A stretch of DNA of 64,000 nucleotides from the NCBI RefSeq assembly GCF_022870885.1, contig NZ_CP091509.1, forward strand, positions 2,604,001 through 2,668,000. Reading direction: 5' to 3'. The translations under genes were made by a program, and so were the position numbers. Every line of letters begins with the position of its first letter. Position 1 is the first letter of the stretch. Below are positions 34,817-42,960 of the stretch, piece by piece. This stretch comes from Neisseria dumasiana. GTDB taxonomy: Bacteria; Pseudomonadota; Gammaproteobacteria; Burkholderiales; Neisseriaceae. The notes under the pieces were generated by a model. It made no database searches. It had not been told where the DNA came from and saw only the letters and a list, made by a program, of their open reading frames with translations.

Positions 34817-36259
34817 CTAACCCTGATGTGTTTTGCGATAGGGTAGACCATCTTTGAGCCGCAATTCATAGCCTGTTTCGTTTTTAGCTGACCAATGGAT
34901 AAATCTATTACGAAATGCTTTAGCATAACTCTCTGGCAACGCCATATTAATTGATTGCCCCCAACCATTAGCAGCAGCACGCATAATTTTTGCCGGCATA
35001 GTATTTAATAAACTCTGAATTTCCTTGTGAGGACTTTGTTCAATCTTTTCAGCTTTATCTTTATCGAACTGTACATTGACAGCGTATTTTTCCGCCATCA
35101 ATCTCATAGCTTTAAAGGGAACTTTGTGGTAATGATTGGATACGCTGCTGCGGGATACATACAAGGTAGCGGGAGTATAGAAATTTTTCCCATGTTCGTC
35201 TTTAATCGAGACCTGTGCTTTATAAGACGTCTGCTCATCTGTATAAAACCCCTGTTTAACAAACCATCTTTTCAAAAGGCTTGCAGCATCTCCAGAAGCC
35301 ATGAAAGATTCCTTACTGTTATTTGGATAGCTACCTCCAATATCAGCATGAGCACCGTTGAGCGCAACTTCAAAGCCGAAGCCCTGCTTAACCGCACTTC
35401 TAATAGTAGTAAGCGAAAAATATTTGCGGTATTCATCAAGCGCCGTAATGTGAAACACTTTATCAGCATAACCACGGGAAAAATTCAGATGTAGTTCGCT
35501 AACATCTTCAAATAAATCTCGCTCGCGCTCAATCACTTTATATTCAGGAATCATCATACCAGGATGATAAGACGATACTGTATCAAACAACCCGACAAAG
35601 CCCACAGTAATATTGGCACTCTTCAGATTCCAGCCTTTAAAACGCTGAGGCTGGCTTTTAACCAAATGGATGAAATAGCGAGCAGCAGCAGCTCCCCGGC
35701 TGAAACCAAACACATTGAGCCTAATAATAGCAGGAATAATGGTTCCATGATCACCACGAACCTGTGTTTGAATCTTTTCAAATGATTGCTCAACTCTTTG
35801 CTTAATACCCGTGCTTCCACTCCCCATAGCAAAGCCTTTGGTTGAATCAGTGTAGAGCTTTCTCTTCTGCTCTTTACTCGCCTGTTGTGACTGAGCCGCG
35901 GCCTGTATTCTTTTACGATCCTCCTCATTAATGTCGTTTGCCCCCGTGCCTATGCCTTCAATATAGACCCAACTAGTTCGAGGAATCCTTCGAGCTCTAC
36001 TGTTAAACAAGTGAGCAACATTAGAATAATCATTAAAATAACTCTCGTAATCATCCTTATCTTTGTTCGCATATTTAGTAGTGTTTTTTCTACGATCTTC
36101 AATGTTATAGAGGTTATTTTTAGTGCCATCAAAAAACACATTAACCGTAAGAGTGCTGCCCTGGACTTGGACTTGCGAAAGATTCCGCCCGTTACTGCTG
36201 GCATGACCCTGAACAGTTTGTCTCTGTTGAGGGGATTTTCCCTTTGTTTCAAATCCCAT
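34817..36259 (-). CDS. Tle1-like (DUF2235) T6SS phospholipase effector
   Basis: 480 residues. The DUF2235 alpha/beta-hydrolase core is clear: LTVNVFFDGTKNNLY near residue 37, the nucleophile elbow RLNVFGFSRGAAAARYF (GFSRG, Ser near residue 191), FVGLFDTVSSYHPG with the catalytic Asp near residue 228, and ALNGAHADIGGSYP with the catalytic His near residue 300. This is the Tle1 class of T6SS lipases that attack bacterial phospholipids. No signal peptide, as expected for VgrG-delivered cargo. A strong AAAGGAG precedes the ATG. Codon use is markedly AT-rich against flanking genes. It sits after vgrG and before the DUF2931 gene. Confidence 0.85.
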   Translation of the reverse strand: MGFETKGKSPQQRQTVQGHASSNGRNLSQVQVQGSTLTVNVFFDGTKNNLYNIEDRRKNTTKYANKDKDDYESYFNDYSNVAHLFNSRARRIPRTSWVYIEGIGTGANDINEEDRKRIQAAAQSQQASKEQKRKLYTDSTKGFAMGSGSTGIKQRVEQSFEKIQTQVRGDHGTIIPAIIRLNVFGFSRGAAAARYFIHLVKSQPQRFKGWNLKSANITVGFVGLFDTVSSYHPGMMIPEYKVIERERDLFEDVSELHLNFSRGYADKVFHITALDEYRKYFSLTTIRSAVKQGFGFEVALNGAHADIGGSYPNNSKESFMASGDAASLLKRWFVKQGFYTDEQTSYKAQVSIKDEHGKNFYTPATLYVSRSSVSNHYHKVPFKAMRLMAEKYAVNVQFDKDKAEKIEQSPHKEIQSLLNTMPAKIMRAAANGWGQSINMALPESYAKAFRNRFIHWSAKNETGYELRLKDGLPYRKTHQG

Positions 36260-36271
36260 GTTTACTCCTTT

Positions 36272-36475
36272 CTAACCTATCCAATATTGGTATTTTGGGA
36301 TAATCTCATTCAGCAGACGGTAGATTATTATGCCATTAAAAATTAAAAAAACTGCAACACTCCATTTGAAATAAATTTTATCGTTCATTTTAACAATCAA
36401 ATAGCTGTTAATTATTAAAAAGGCAACATATTTACCAAATGAATCCCACATTGCTCCAACCATCAACCACGACAT
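36272..36475 (-). CDS. Small two-helix membrane protein between vgrG and the lipase gene
   Basis: 67 residues with two hydrophobic segments (YVAFLIINSYLIV and WSVAVFLIFNGIIIYRLL), starting MSWLMVGAMWDSFGK. AAAGGG lies about eight bases before the ATG. It is 20 bases after vgrG and 12 before the effector. No family recognised. Its position suggests a part in effector handling or immunity; nothing in the sequence proves it. Confidence 0.55.
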   Translation of the reverse strand: MSWLMVGAMWDSFGKYVAFLIINSYLIVKMNDKIYFKWSVAVFLIFNGIIIYRLLNEIIPKYQYWIG

Positions 36476-36495
36476 GACTTACCCTTTCGGCCTAT

Positions 36496-38967
36496 CTACT
36501 TATCAACATGATCTTCGTTTGTATCTGCTTCGAAAAGCATATCTTCAATATTACTTCCAGTATAAACCCGGATGGCTTCACCCCTACTATTGGTAAATCC
36601 TCTATAAATTTCACCACTTGCCGTGGTAATTTTATAAGCAAAATTTGGAATAGGCTTACCTAATTCATCAACAAGCACAAACATTTCATCATTACCTGGG
36701 TTGGGCATTTCTGTTGGGTAATCCATTGAGTGGTTTCCAGTAACGTTAAATGGTGCTCTAAATCGTATTAAATTAGGACAGCCTATTTCTACATTACCAT
36801 CTTTAATCTTTATATACCCCCCCCCACTAGTAAGCAGGATTTCTTTTTTAGCTGCAATAATTACTTTTTCTTCACTACTAGTTACTACAGCATCTTTCAA
36901 AGCATTCAACTGAAGTTCATCGTTTTGAGCCTGTATAGCAACCTTACCTCGATTAGCTTGGAATCTGGCACCACTATTTTGAGCAAAAAGATTGACACTT
37001 TCAGCAGCGTGAACAGTAAAGTTTTTACCAGCACTAATATTAGTGTCCCGGCCACTGATATGGTGAATATGTTTATTGGCTGTATGGAGTTGGCTTTGTT
37101 TTGTTACTGATGCAATCCCATTCGGAGCAGACTGAATAATACCCGCTTGCTTGAGTTCTTTTAAGCTGTTTTCTAATTGCTCTATCTGGGCTTTTGTTTC
37201 AGCTAGCTCACTTTTAGCTGACTGAGCAGCTTTATTCAAGCCTTGTGCAAGCCCCATCATTTCTTCTAATATGGCGTAAGCTACATCCATATCCAACACC
37301 TGTCCCGAAGCCTGATTTTGGGCGTCGGCACTGATGAACAAGCCTTTGCCCGCCCTTAGTGCACCCCAACTGTCGGTACGCAGCTCGAAGCCTTCGCCGT
37401 TGTCGCCGCGTTTTTGTCTCTGGCTGTCGACGATATGGCCGAGGTTGAGTTGGGTTTTGCCGTATTCGGTCGCCAGTTTGATATGCTCCTGCCCCTGTTT
37501 GTCTTCCATCCGCAGTTTGTTGTTCGCCCAAGTGCGGATGACGTTGCGGGTGTTCCAATCGGCAGGTACGTGGTCGGGGTGGGAGCTGTCGTGCATCACG
37601 CCACTGATGTAGGGTCTGTCGGGATTGCCCTGTACGAACGACAGCATCACTTCGGTGCCTTCGTGCAGCGGGAAGTGTTGGCCGTAGTCGGGGCCGGCAT
37701 AGGGTTTGGCCAGGCGGATGGGACGGCTTTCTCCGCCCGGGCTCCATTCGTCGAGGTCGAACGGCAGTTTGACGCGGTAGCGCCCCATGTTGTCGATATA
37801 GGCGTATGTGTAGTTGCCGGGGCTGGTGACTCTGGCGGGTAGGCTGCCCTGTATCTTAGGCAGCGGGGTGATGCGTTCGGGGCGGAAGATGCTGTCGGCG
37901 GGGATGGCGGTGAAAGTATGGCTGTATGCTTGGTCGCGGCTGCCGCTGTGGGTGAGTGACACCGCCAACCAGCCGTTGGGCGCTTCGCTGAAGCTCGGGG
38001 CCGTCTGAAACACCAGGCCGGGGCTGAGGGCGGTAATGTTGCCGCTGCCGGAGGCAACAATACGGCGGCTGTAGTCGAGCTGTTGCAGTAAGGCCGTCTG
38101 AAGTTGGGCTTCTGCGGGTGTCTTTTGATGCAAACCCCAATGGCTGTCGCTGCCGAGTAAGACGCTGCTGTCGCTTTCCTTATCTTTAGCTGTTACTTGG
38201 GACGACAAATCGGTATCGGCATCGCGGTAGTTGTAGTCGCCGACGCGGATGGATTCGAGGATGGGGTTGTGTTTTACCTGTAAGGCGAACACCGCTTCGG
38301 CTCCGACGCTCTCCAATCCGCCGTGGGGGCGGTAGGGATAGGGAAAGGTATTACCGCGAAAATAATGGGCGGTATCGTCACCGAATACCGCCACATCGCC
38401 ATATTGGGCATTCTGCTCGAAGGCGTACCAGATGCCTTCTTCTTCGCACAGCCGGTTGAGAAAGGCGAAGTCGCTTTCCTGATACTGGGTCACATACTCG
38501 CGCACACCGTATTCGCGTGAGGTATTGAAACGGAAATCAACGCCGGAGAAGCCGTGGTGTTTCAGCAGCGACGAAATAATGTCGGGCACGTTTTGGTTTT
38601 GAAACAGACGCGAAGTGCGGTGATGCTTCAATGCGGCGATGCGGGGTTCCAATACCATGCGGTAACGGGTTTCGTCGGCCGATACCGACAACTTCTCGCA
38701 GGAAGTGATGATGCCGCTCCATTCCTTCAACGGCTCGGGAGCCAACATCCCTTCGATCAATCCCAACACATCAGAGCTTACCGGCGTCACCGTAAACTTA
38801 GCCGCCTGGTTGATGTACGACGACAGCGGCAAATCGGCATCGGCGGAAGTGAGTTCGATGTCGAGACGGTAGGCTGTATTCAATGCTTCGGTGGCGGTGA
38901 AGGAGACGACGGAGAGGGAGGGGCTGAAACGGGAGAAGGTGAGGTGGTAGGATTGGGTTTGGGTCAT
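36496..38967 (-). CDS. vgrG: T6SS spike protein VgrG with C-terminal extension
   Basis: 823 residues. gp27-like N-terminal half (LTFSRFSPSLSVVSF..., the ESDFAFLNRLCEEEGIWYAFEQ motif near residue 164), gp5-like OB fold (DNMGRYRVKLPFDLDEWSPGGESRPIRLAKPYAG, FPLHEGTEVMLSFVQGNPDRPYISGVMHD near residue 432), then a DUF2345 region and beta-helix repeats (AGKNFTVHAAESVNLFAQNSG). A helical insert lies near residues 570-610. The last ~70 residues (FVLVDELGKPIPNFAYKI...GEIYRGFTNSRGEA) resemble a transthyretin-like adaptor domain that loads a cognate effector. 5' two thirds are GC-rich with two in-frame DUS; the 3' end is AT-rich. No T6SS structural genes are in the window. Confidence 0.92.
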   Translation of the reverse strand: MTQTQSYHLTFSRFSPSLSVVSFTATEALNTAYRLDIELTSADADLPLSSYINQAAKFTVTPVSSDVLGLIEGMLAPEPLKEWSGIITSCEKLSVSADETRYRMVLEPRIAALKHHRTSRLFQNQNVPDIISSLLKHHGFSGVDFRFNTSREYGVREYVTQYQESDFAFLNRLCEEEGIWYAFEQNAQYGDVAVFGDDTAHYFRGNTFPYPYRPHGGLESVGAEAVFALQVKHNPILESIRVGDYNYRDADTDLSSQVTAKDKESDSSVLLGSDSHWGLHQKTPAEAQLQTALLQQLDYSRRIVASGSGNITALSPGLVFQTAPSFSEAPNGWLAVSLTHSGSRDQAYSHTFTAIPADSIFRPERITPLPKIQGSLPARVTSPGNYTYAYIDNMGRYRVKLPFDLDEWSPGGESRPIRLAKPYAGPDYGQHFPLHEGTEVMLSFVQGNPDRPYISGVMHDSSHPDHVPADWNTRNVIRTWANNKLRMEDKQGQEHIKLATEYGKTQLNLGHIVDSQRQKRGDNGEGFELRTDSWGALRAGKGLFISADAQNQASGQVLDMDVAYAILEEMMGLAQGLNKAAQSAKSELAETKAQIEQLENSLKELKQAGIIQSAPNGIASVTKQSQLHTANKHIHHISGRDTNISAGKNFTVHAAESVNLFAQNSGARFQANRGKVAIQAQNDELQLNALKDAVVTSSEEKVIIAAKKEILLTSGGGYIKIKDGNVEIGCPNLIRFRAPFNVTGNHSMDYPTEMPNPGNDEMFVLVDELGKPIPNFAYKITTASGEIYRGFTNSRGEAIRVYTGSNIEDMLFEADTNEDHVDK
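36817..36825 (-). repeat. Nine-G homopolymer in vgrG (possible phase-variation tract)
   Basis: Nine consecutive G on the coding strand encode Gly-Gly-Gly near codons 715-717. A one-base slip would frameshift the last ~107 residues, including the putative adaptor domain, while leaving the spike core. It is the longest G/C run I see in the window. Confidence 0.85.
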
Positions 38968-39056
38968 CGCGGGCGTTCCAAAGCGGTGTGTACAAAGGGA
39001 AATTATGCTTTAGAAATATAGCAGAACGGATATTTATTTTCCATTTGCATATGATA

Positions 39057-39086
39057 AAAGGCCGTCTGAAAGTTTCAGACGGCCTT
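39057..39086. terminator. Inverted DUS pair upstream of vgrG
   Basis: AAAGGCCGTCTGAAA/TTTCAGACGGCCTTT with a very short loop, between vgrG and the tRNA gene; it would end the minus-strand tRNA transcript. Confidence 0.6.
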
Positions 39087-39200
39087 TGCACAAAAAAAGA
39101 TAAATTTAAAACTTGTAAAATGTGAGTCTGTTAAAACCCTACATACTGCTTGGAAACAACATACGTTATTGATTTGTATTTATATGTTGTAGATTGATTT

Positions 39201-39276
<76 letters not shown>

Positions 39277-39429
39277 GGTTAGAAAGGAAAGGGTGCTATT
39301 GTAGCACAATTTGCTGCTTGAACAAGGCCGGGCCTTTGCAAAATCTCCGGATGCGTATACGGTTCAAGGCGGGTAGCACGGCGCGCAGACATAGCGCATG
39401 CCGATACTGAATGCTGTGGCATCCGGTGT

Positions 39430-39449
39430 GTTTGTTATAATGAACAAAC
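39430..39449 (+). promoter_or_regulatory. Candidate ubiD promoter -10 inside a palindrome
   Basis: TATAAT at 39436-39441 is embedded in the inverted repeat GTTTGTT...AACAAAC (39430-39449). No good -35 is visible. The rest of the 300-base gap between the tRNA and ubiD (39277-39579) holds no gene, only a DUS and a GC-rich stretch. Confidence 0.35.
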
Positions 39450-39579
39450 CTTAAATTTGTTTAAAACTGCTGCCTGCGCCACGAGCCGGTGCAATGGCAG
39501 GCTTGGGAAAGCATGTAACGGTTTATCGAACCGCAGCGGCCTCCCAAACCGTTTTCAGACGGCCTCGAAAGTAATCTTA

Positions 39580-41058
39580 ATGAAATACAACGATCTGCGT
39601 GATTTTATTCAAAAGCTTGAGCGGGAAAACAAACTCAAGCGTATCGGTTTGCCGGTTTCTCCCCATTTGGAAATGACCGAAATCGCCGACCGCGTATTGC
39701 GCTCCGGCGGGCCGGCGTTATTGTTTGAAAATCCGGTGCGGAAAGACGGTTCGCGTTACGATTTTCCCGTGCTGGCCAATCTGTTCGGCACGCCCGAGCG
39801 GGTGGCGATGGGCATGGGTGCGGCGGATGTGTCGCAATTGCGCGAAATCGGCAAAACGCTGGCTTATCTGAAAGAACCGGAGCCGCCCAAAGGCATTAAA
39901 GACGCGTTTTCCAAACTGCCGCTGCTGAAAGACATTTGGAGCATGGCGCCGAATGTGGTGAAAAAAGCGCCGTGCCAAGAAATCGTGATTGAAGGCGACG
40001 ATGTCGATTTAAACAAACTGCCGATTCAGCATTGTTGGCCGGAAGACGTTGCACCGTTGGTAACATGGGGGCTTACCGTTACCCGAGGCCCGCATAAAAA
40101 ACGCCAGAATTTAGGCATTTACCGCCAGCAGCTTATCGGCAAAAACAAGCTGATTATGCGCTGGCTGGCACACCGCGGCGGCGCGTTGGATTTTCAGGCG
40201 CATAAAAAAGCCCACCCCGGCGTGCCGTATCCGGTGGCGGTGGTGTTGGGCTGTGATCCGGCCACCATTTTGGGGGCGGTAACGCCGGTGCCGGATACCT
40301 TGAGCGAATATCAGTTTGCCGGTTTGCTGCGTGGTTCGCGTACCGAATTGGTGAAATGTATCGGCAATGATTTGCAAGTGCCTGCGCGTGCCGAAATCGT
40401 GCTCGAAGGCGTTATCCACCCCGATGAAACCGCGCTGGAAGGGCCTTACGGCGACCACACCGGCTATTACAACGAACAGGATTGGTTTCCGGTGTTTACG
40501 GTGGAACGCATTACCATGCGCGAAAATCCGATTTACCACAGCACTTATACCGGCAAACCGCCCGACGAACCTGCCGTGCTGGGCGTGGCCTTAAACGAAG
40601 TGTTCGTGCCGCTGTTGCAAAAGCAGTTTCCCGAAATCGTCGATTTCTACCTGCCGCCCGAAGGCTGTTCGTACCGTATGGCCGTGGTCAGCATCAAAAA
40701 GCAATACGCGGGCCACGCCAAACGCGTGATGATGGGCTGCTGGAGTTTTCTGCGCCAGTTTATGTACACCAAATTCATTGTGGTGGTGGACGACGATGTG
40801 GACTGCCGAGACTGGAAAGAAGTGATTTGGGCGATTACCACCCGCATGGATCCCGTGCGCGATACGGTATTGGTGGAAAACACGCCGATCGATTATCTCG
40901 ACTTTGCCAGCCCCGTTTCAGGCTTGGGCGGCAAAATGGGCTTGGATGCCACCAACAAATGGCCGGGCGAAACCGACCGCGAATGGGGGCGCGTGATTGA
41001 ACGCGATAAAGCTACGGTGGCGAAAGTGGATGCGATTTGGAACGAACTGGGTTTGTGA
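39580..41058 (+). CDS. ubiD: 3-octaprenyl-4-hydroxybenzoate decarboxylase UbiD
   Basis: Prenylated-FMN-dependent decarboxylase in ubiquinone synthesis; needs UbiX. ATG at 39580 gives a 492-residue protein, close to E. coli's 497; the frame is open 41 codons further upstream but without conservation. Features: [63 protein letters not shown] near residue 186, the catalytic-type region [28 protein letters not shown] near residue 272 with the conserved E..R..E network, and [18 protein letters not shown] [15 protein letters not shown]. Confidence 0.95.
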   Translation: MKYNDLRDFIQKLERENKLKRIGLPVSPHLEMTEIADRVLRSGGPALLFENPVRKDGSRYDFPVLANLFGTPERVAMGMGAADVSQLREIGKTLAYLKEPEPPKGIKDAFSKLPLLKDIWSMAPNVVKKAPCQEIVIEGDDVDLNKLPIQHCWPEDVAPLVTWGLTVTRGPHKKRQNLGIYRQQLIGKNKLIMRWLAHRGGALDFQAHKKAHPGVPYPVAVVLGCDPATILGAVTPVPDTLSEYQFAGLLRGSRTELVKCIGNDLQVPARAEIVLEGVIHPDETALEGPYGDHTGYYNEQDWFPVFTVERITMRENPIYHSTYTGKPPDEPAVLGVALNEVFVPLLQKQFPEIVDFYLPPEGCSYRMAVVSIKKQYAGHAKRVMMGCWSFLRQFMYTKFIVVVDDDVDCRDWKEVIWAITTRMDPVRDTVLVENTPIDYLDFASPVSGLGGKMGLDATNKWPGETDREWGRVIERDKATVAKVDAIWNELGL

Positions 41059-41102
41059 TCAGGCGTTTCAAGTCAAATAAATACTTGTTGATAACATGCG
41101 TT

Positions 41103-41167
41103 GCACAATGAATTTCATGCCGATGCGATTCTACAAACCAAACGCATCGGCATGAAATTCAATGTGC
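41103..41167 (-). terminator. 25-bp inverted repeat made from the end of the FGH gene
   Basis: 41143-41167 lies in the coding end of the S-formylglutathione hydrolase gene and encodes HIEFHADA; 41103-41127, past the stop, is its inverse with one mismatch. The 15-nt loop holds the stop codon. It can fold into a very stable hairpin at the transcript end, but without a clear T-run. Confidence 0.7.
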
Positions 41168-41973
41168 ACGTCTATAAAGCTGGCAACAAAATAATAGCCG
41201 TGATCGTAGCCTTTGCGCAGGTTAAACTGCACATTGAAACCGTTGGCGCGGGCGGCAGATACAAATTTTTCGGGCTGCAATTCTTGCGGATAAAACGGAT
41301 CGGCATCCCCCTGATCTATCAACACCGGCAGCTTATGCCCAACCTTCCCGACCAATTTTGTGCTGTCGTACTGCGCCCAAAGGCTTTCGTTTGCACCCAA
41401 ATAAGCGGTAAAAGCCTGCCTGCCCAAAGGCGTTTCGCTCGGATTCACAATCGGGGCAAGTGCCGACACGGCCGCATAGCGGTTAGGGTTGTTCAAAGCA
41501 ATGTGTAACGCACCGTGCCCGCCCATACTGTGCCCGACAATGCTGCGCTGATTATTCACGGGAAAATGCGCTTCGATAAGTTCGGGCAATTCGTGCGCCA
41601 CATAATCATACATTTGGTAATGCTGCGCCCACGGTTCTTGAACGGCATTCACATAAAACCCTGCTCCCAAACCGATTTCGCCATTGCCTTGCGGCACACC
41701 TTCGCCGCGGGGGGAAGTATCGGGAACCACCAAAGCCATGCCCCAATGTGCGGCAAAACGCTGCGCCCCCGATTTAACCGAAAAGTTTTCATCGGTGCAG
41801 GTTAGACCCGACAGCCAATACAGCACGGGCACGCGGTAGCCCTGCAAAGCCTGCGGCGGCAGGTAAACGGAAAACGCCATATCCGTACCGGTGGAGCGGG
41901 ATCGGTGGGTATAACGCTCATGGCGGCCGTTAAACATTTTATGGGCGGAAATTAAAATCGGTGCGTTCATCAT
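41131..41973 (-). CDS. fghA: S-formylglutathione hydrolase
   Basis: Serine esterase finishing glutathione-dependent formaldehyde oxidation, yielding formate and glutathione. D-type esterase fold: SAHKMFNGRHERYTHRS near the N-terminus, VLYWLSGLTCTDENF near residue 50, nucleophile in RSIVGHSMGGHGALHIAL near residue 145 (GHSMGG), catalytic Asp in DQGDADPFY, His in KGYDHGYYFVASFI near residue 263. ATG at 41973 or 41970; both follow an AAGG. Neisseria carry this with adhC-nmlR elsewhere; those partners are not adjacent here. Confidence 0.93.
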   Translation of the reverse strand: MMNAPILISAHKMFNGRHERYTHRSRSTGTDMAFSVYLPPQALQGYRVPVLYWLSGLTCTDENFSVKSGAQRFAAHWGMALVVPDTSPRGEGVPQGNGEIGLGAGFYVNAVQEPWAQHYQMYDYVAHELPELIEAHFPVNNQRSIVGHSMGGHGALHIALNNPNRYAAVSALAPIVNPSETPLGRQAFTAYLGANESLWAQYDSTKLVGKVGHKLPVLIDQGDADPFYPQELQPEKFVSAARANGFNVQFNLRKGYDHGYYFVASFIDVHIEFHADAFGL

Positions 41974-42003
41974 CAAAGCCTTATTCAAAGCCTATATTAC
42001 GGG

Positions 42004-42040
42004 CATTGAGGCCGTCTGAATGTTTCAGACGGCCTCAATG
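42004..42040 (-). terminator. Inverted DUS pair behind the LOG-family gene
   Basis: CATTGAGGCCGTCTGAA and its inverse TTCAGACGGCCTCAATG, 17-bp arms with a 3-nt loop, 20 bases past the stop at 42059. Confidence 0.7.
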
Positions 42041-42058
42041 CAATGCCGGCAAGCGGGA

Positions 42059-42787
42059 TTACAAACCCAGTTCCCAAGTGCTTTGCGGATCAAGCAAGCC
42101 GTCGGGGCGGTTTTCATAGTGGGCGAAGATAGCTTCGATGATTTCGTCTTCATCGTCTATCAAGCAGATTAAATCCATATCTTCGGGTGAAATCATACCG
42201 TTGCCGAGCAATTGTTCGCGAATCCAATCCATCATGCCCTGCCAGAAAGATTTGCCTACCAGAATAATCGGGCGGCTCGGCGTTTTGCCGGTCTGCACCA
42301 AAGTCAGGCTTTCAAACAATTCGTCGAGCGTACCGAAGCCGCCGGGCATCACCACATAAGCCACGGCGTGTTTGACAAACATGACTTTACGCGGGAAAAA
42401 ATGCTGGAATTTAATCGAAAGGTTTTGATAGGGGTTGGCCGTTTGCTCGTGCGGCAACACAATATTCAAACCCACGGCAGGGCTTTTGCCCGCAAACGCG
42501 CCTTTGTTGGCCGCTTCCATAATGCCCGGCCCGCCGCCCGAAATAACTGAAAATCCGGCGTCCGACAATTTGCGCGACAAGCGTTCGGTAAACAGGTAAT
42601 CGGGGTGATCAACCGGTGTGCGTGCGCTGCCGTAAATGCTCACGGCAGGCTGGATGGCACGCAATTCTTCGCCTGACTCGACAAATTCGGAAATGATTTT
42701 CAACAAATGATACGATTCCCGCGCCTGAATTTCGCGGCGGGTTTCTTCGGGAAGAATGGGGGCAGGCAATTTGTGGTAAAGGTTCAT
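42059..42787 (-). CDS. LOG-family nucleotide phosphoribohydrolase (TIGR00730 type)
   Basis: Rossmann-like 'lysine decarboxylase' (LOG) family enzyme; members split nucleoside 5'-monophosphates into base and ribose 5-phosphate. The two signature motifs are plain: FSVISGGGPGIMEAANKGAF near residue 82 (GGGxGxME) and YVVMPGGFGTLDELFE near residue 146 (PGGxGTxxE), with catalytic Arg/Glu between them. Length 242. The N-terminal ~45 residues are a family-variable extension. In bacteria it probably manages purine nucleotide or (p)ppGpp-linked pools (PpnN-like), but PpnN is longer. Monocistronic. Confidence 0.88.
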   Translation of the reverse strand: MNLYHKLPAPILPEETRREIQARESYHLLKIISEFVESGEELRAIQPAVSIYGSARTPVDHPDYLFTERLSRKLSDAGFSVISGGGPGIMEAANKGAFAGKSPAVGLNIVLPHEQTANPYQNLSIKFQHFFPRKVMFVKHAVAYVVMPGGFGTLDELFESLTLVQTGKTPSRPIILVGKSFWQGMMDWIREQLLGNGMISPEDMDLICLIDDEDEIIEAIFAHYENRPDGLLDPQSTWELGL

Positions 42788-42960
42788 AAGGGCTTTGATG
42801 TCGATTAAAAAAAGGCTATTTTAACCGAATATGGCTGCAAAGGCTCAGGCCGTCTGAAAAATACGAAGCCCGCACTTCGGTGCAACCGTTGCCTTTAAAG
42901 CAAAATCCGCACAAGCCAAGCAAATGCGGATTTTGCAAAGGTTTTATATTTTCCGTTTCA

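Noticed and set aside
39457..39579. 41-codon N-terminal extension of ubiD
   Set aside because: It reads through a DUS and starts in the promoter region; UbiD proteins start at MKYxDLRxF.
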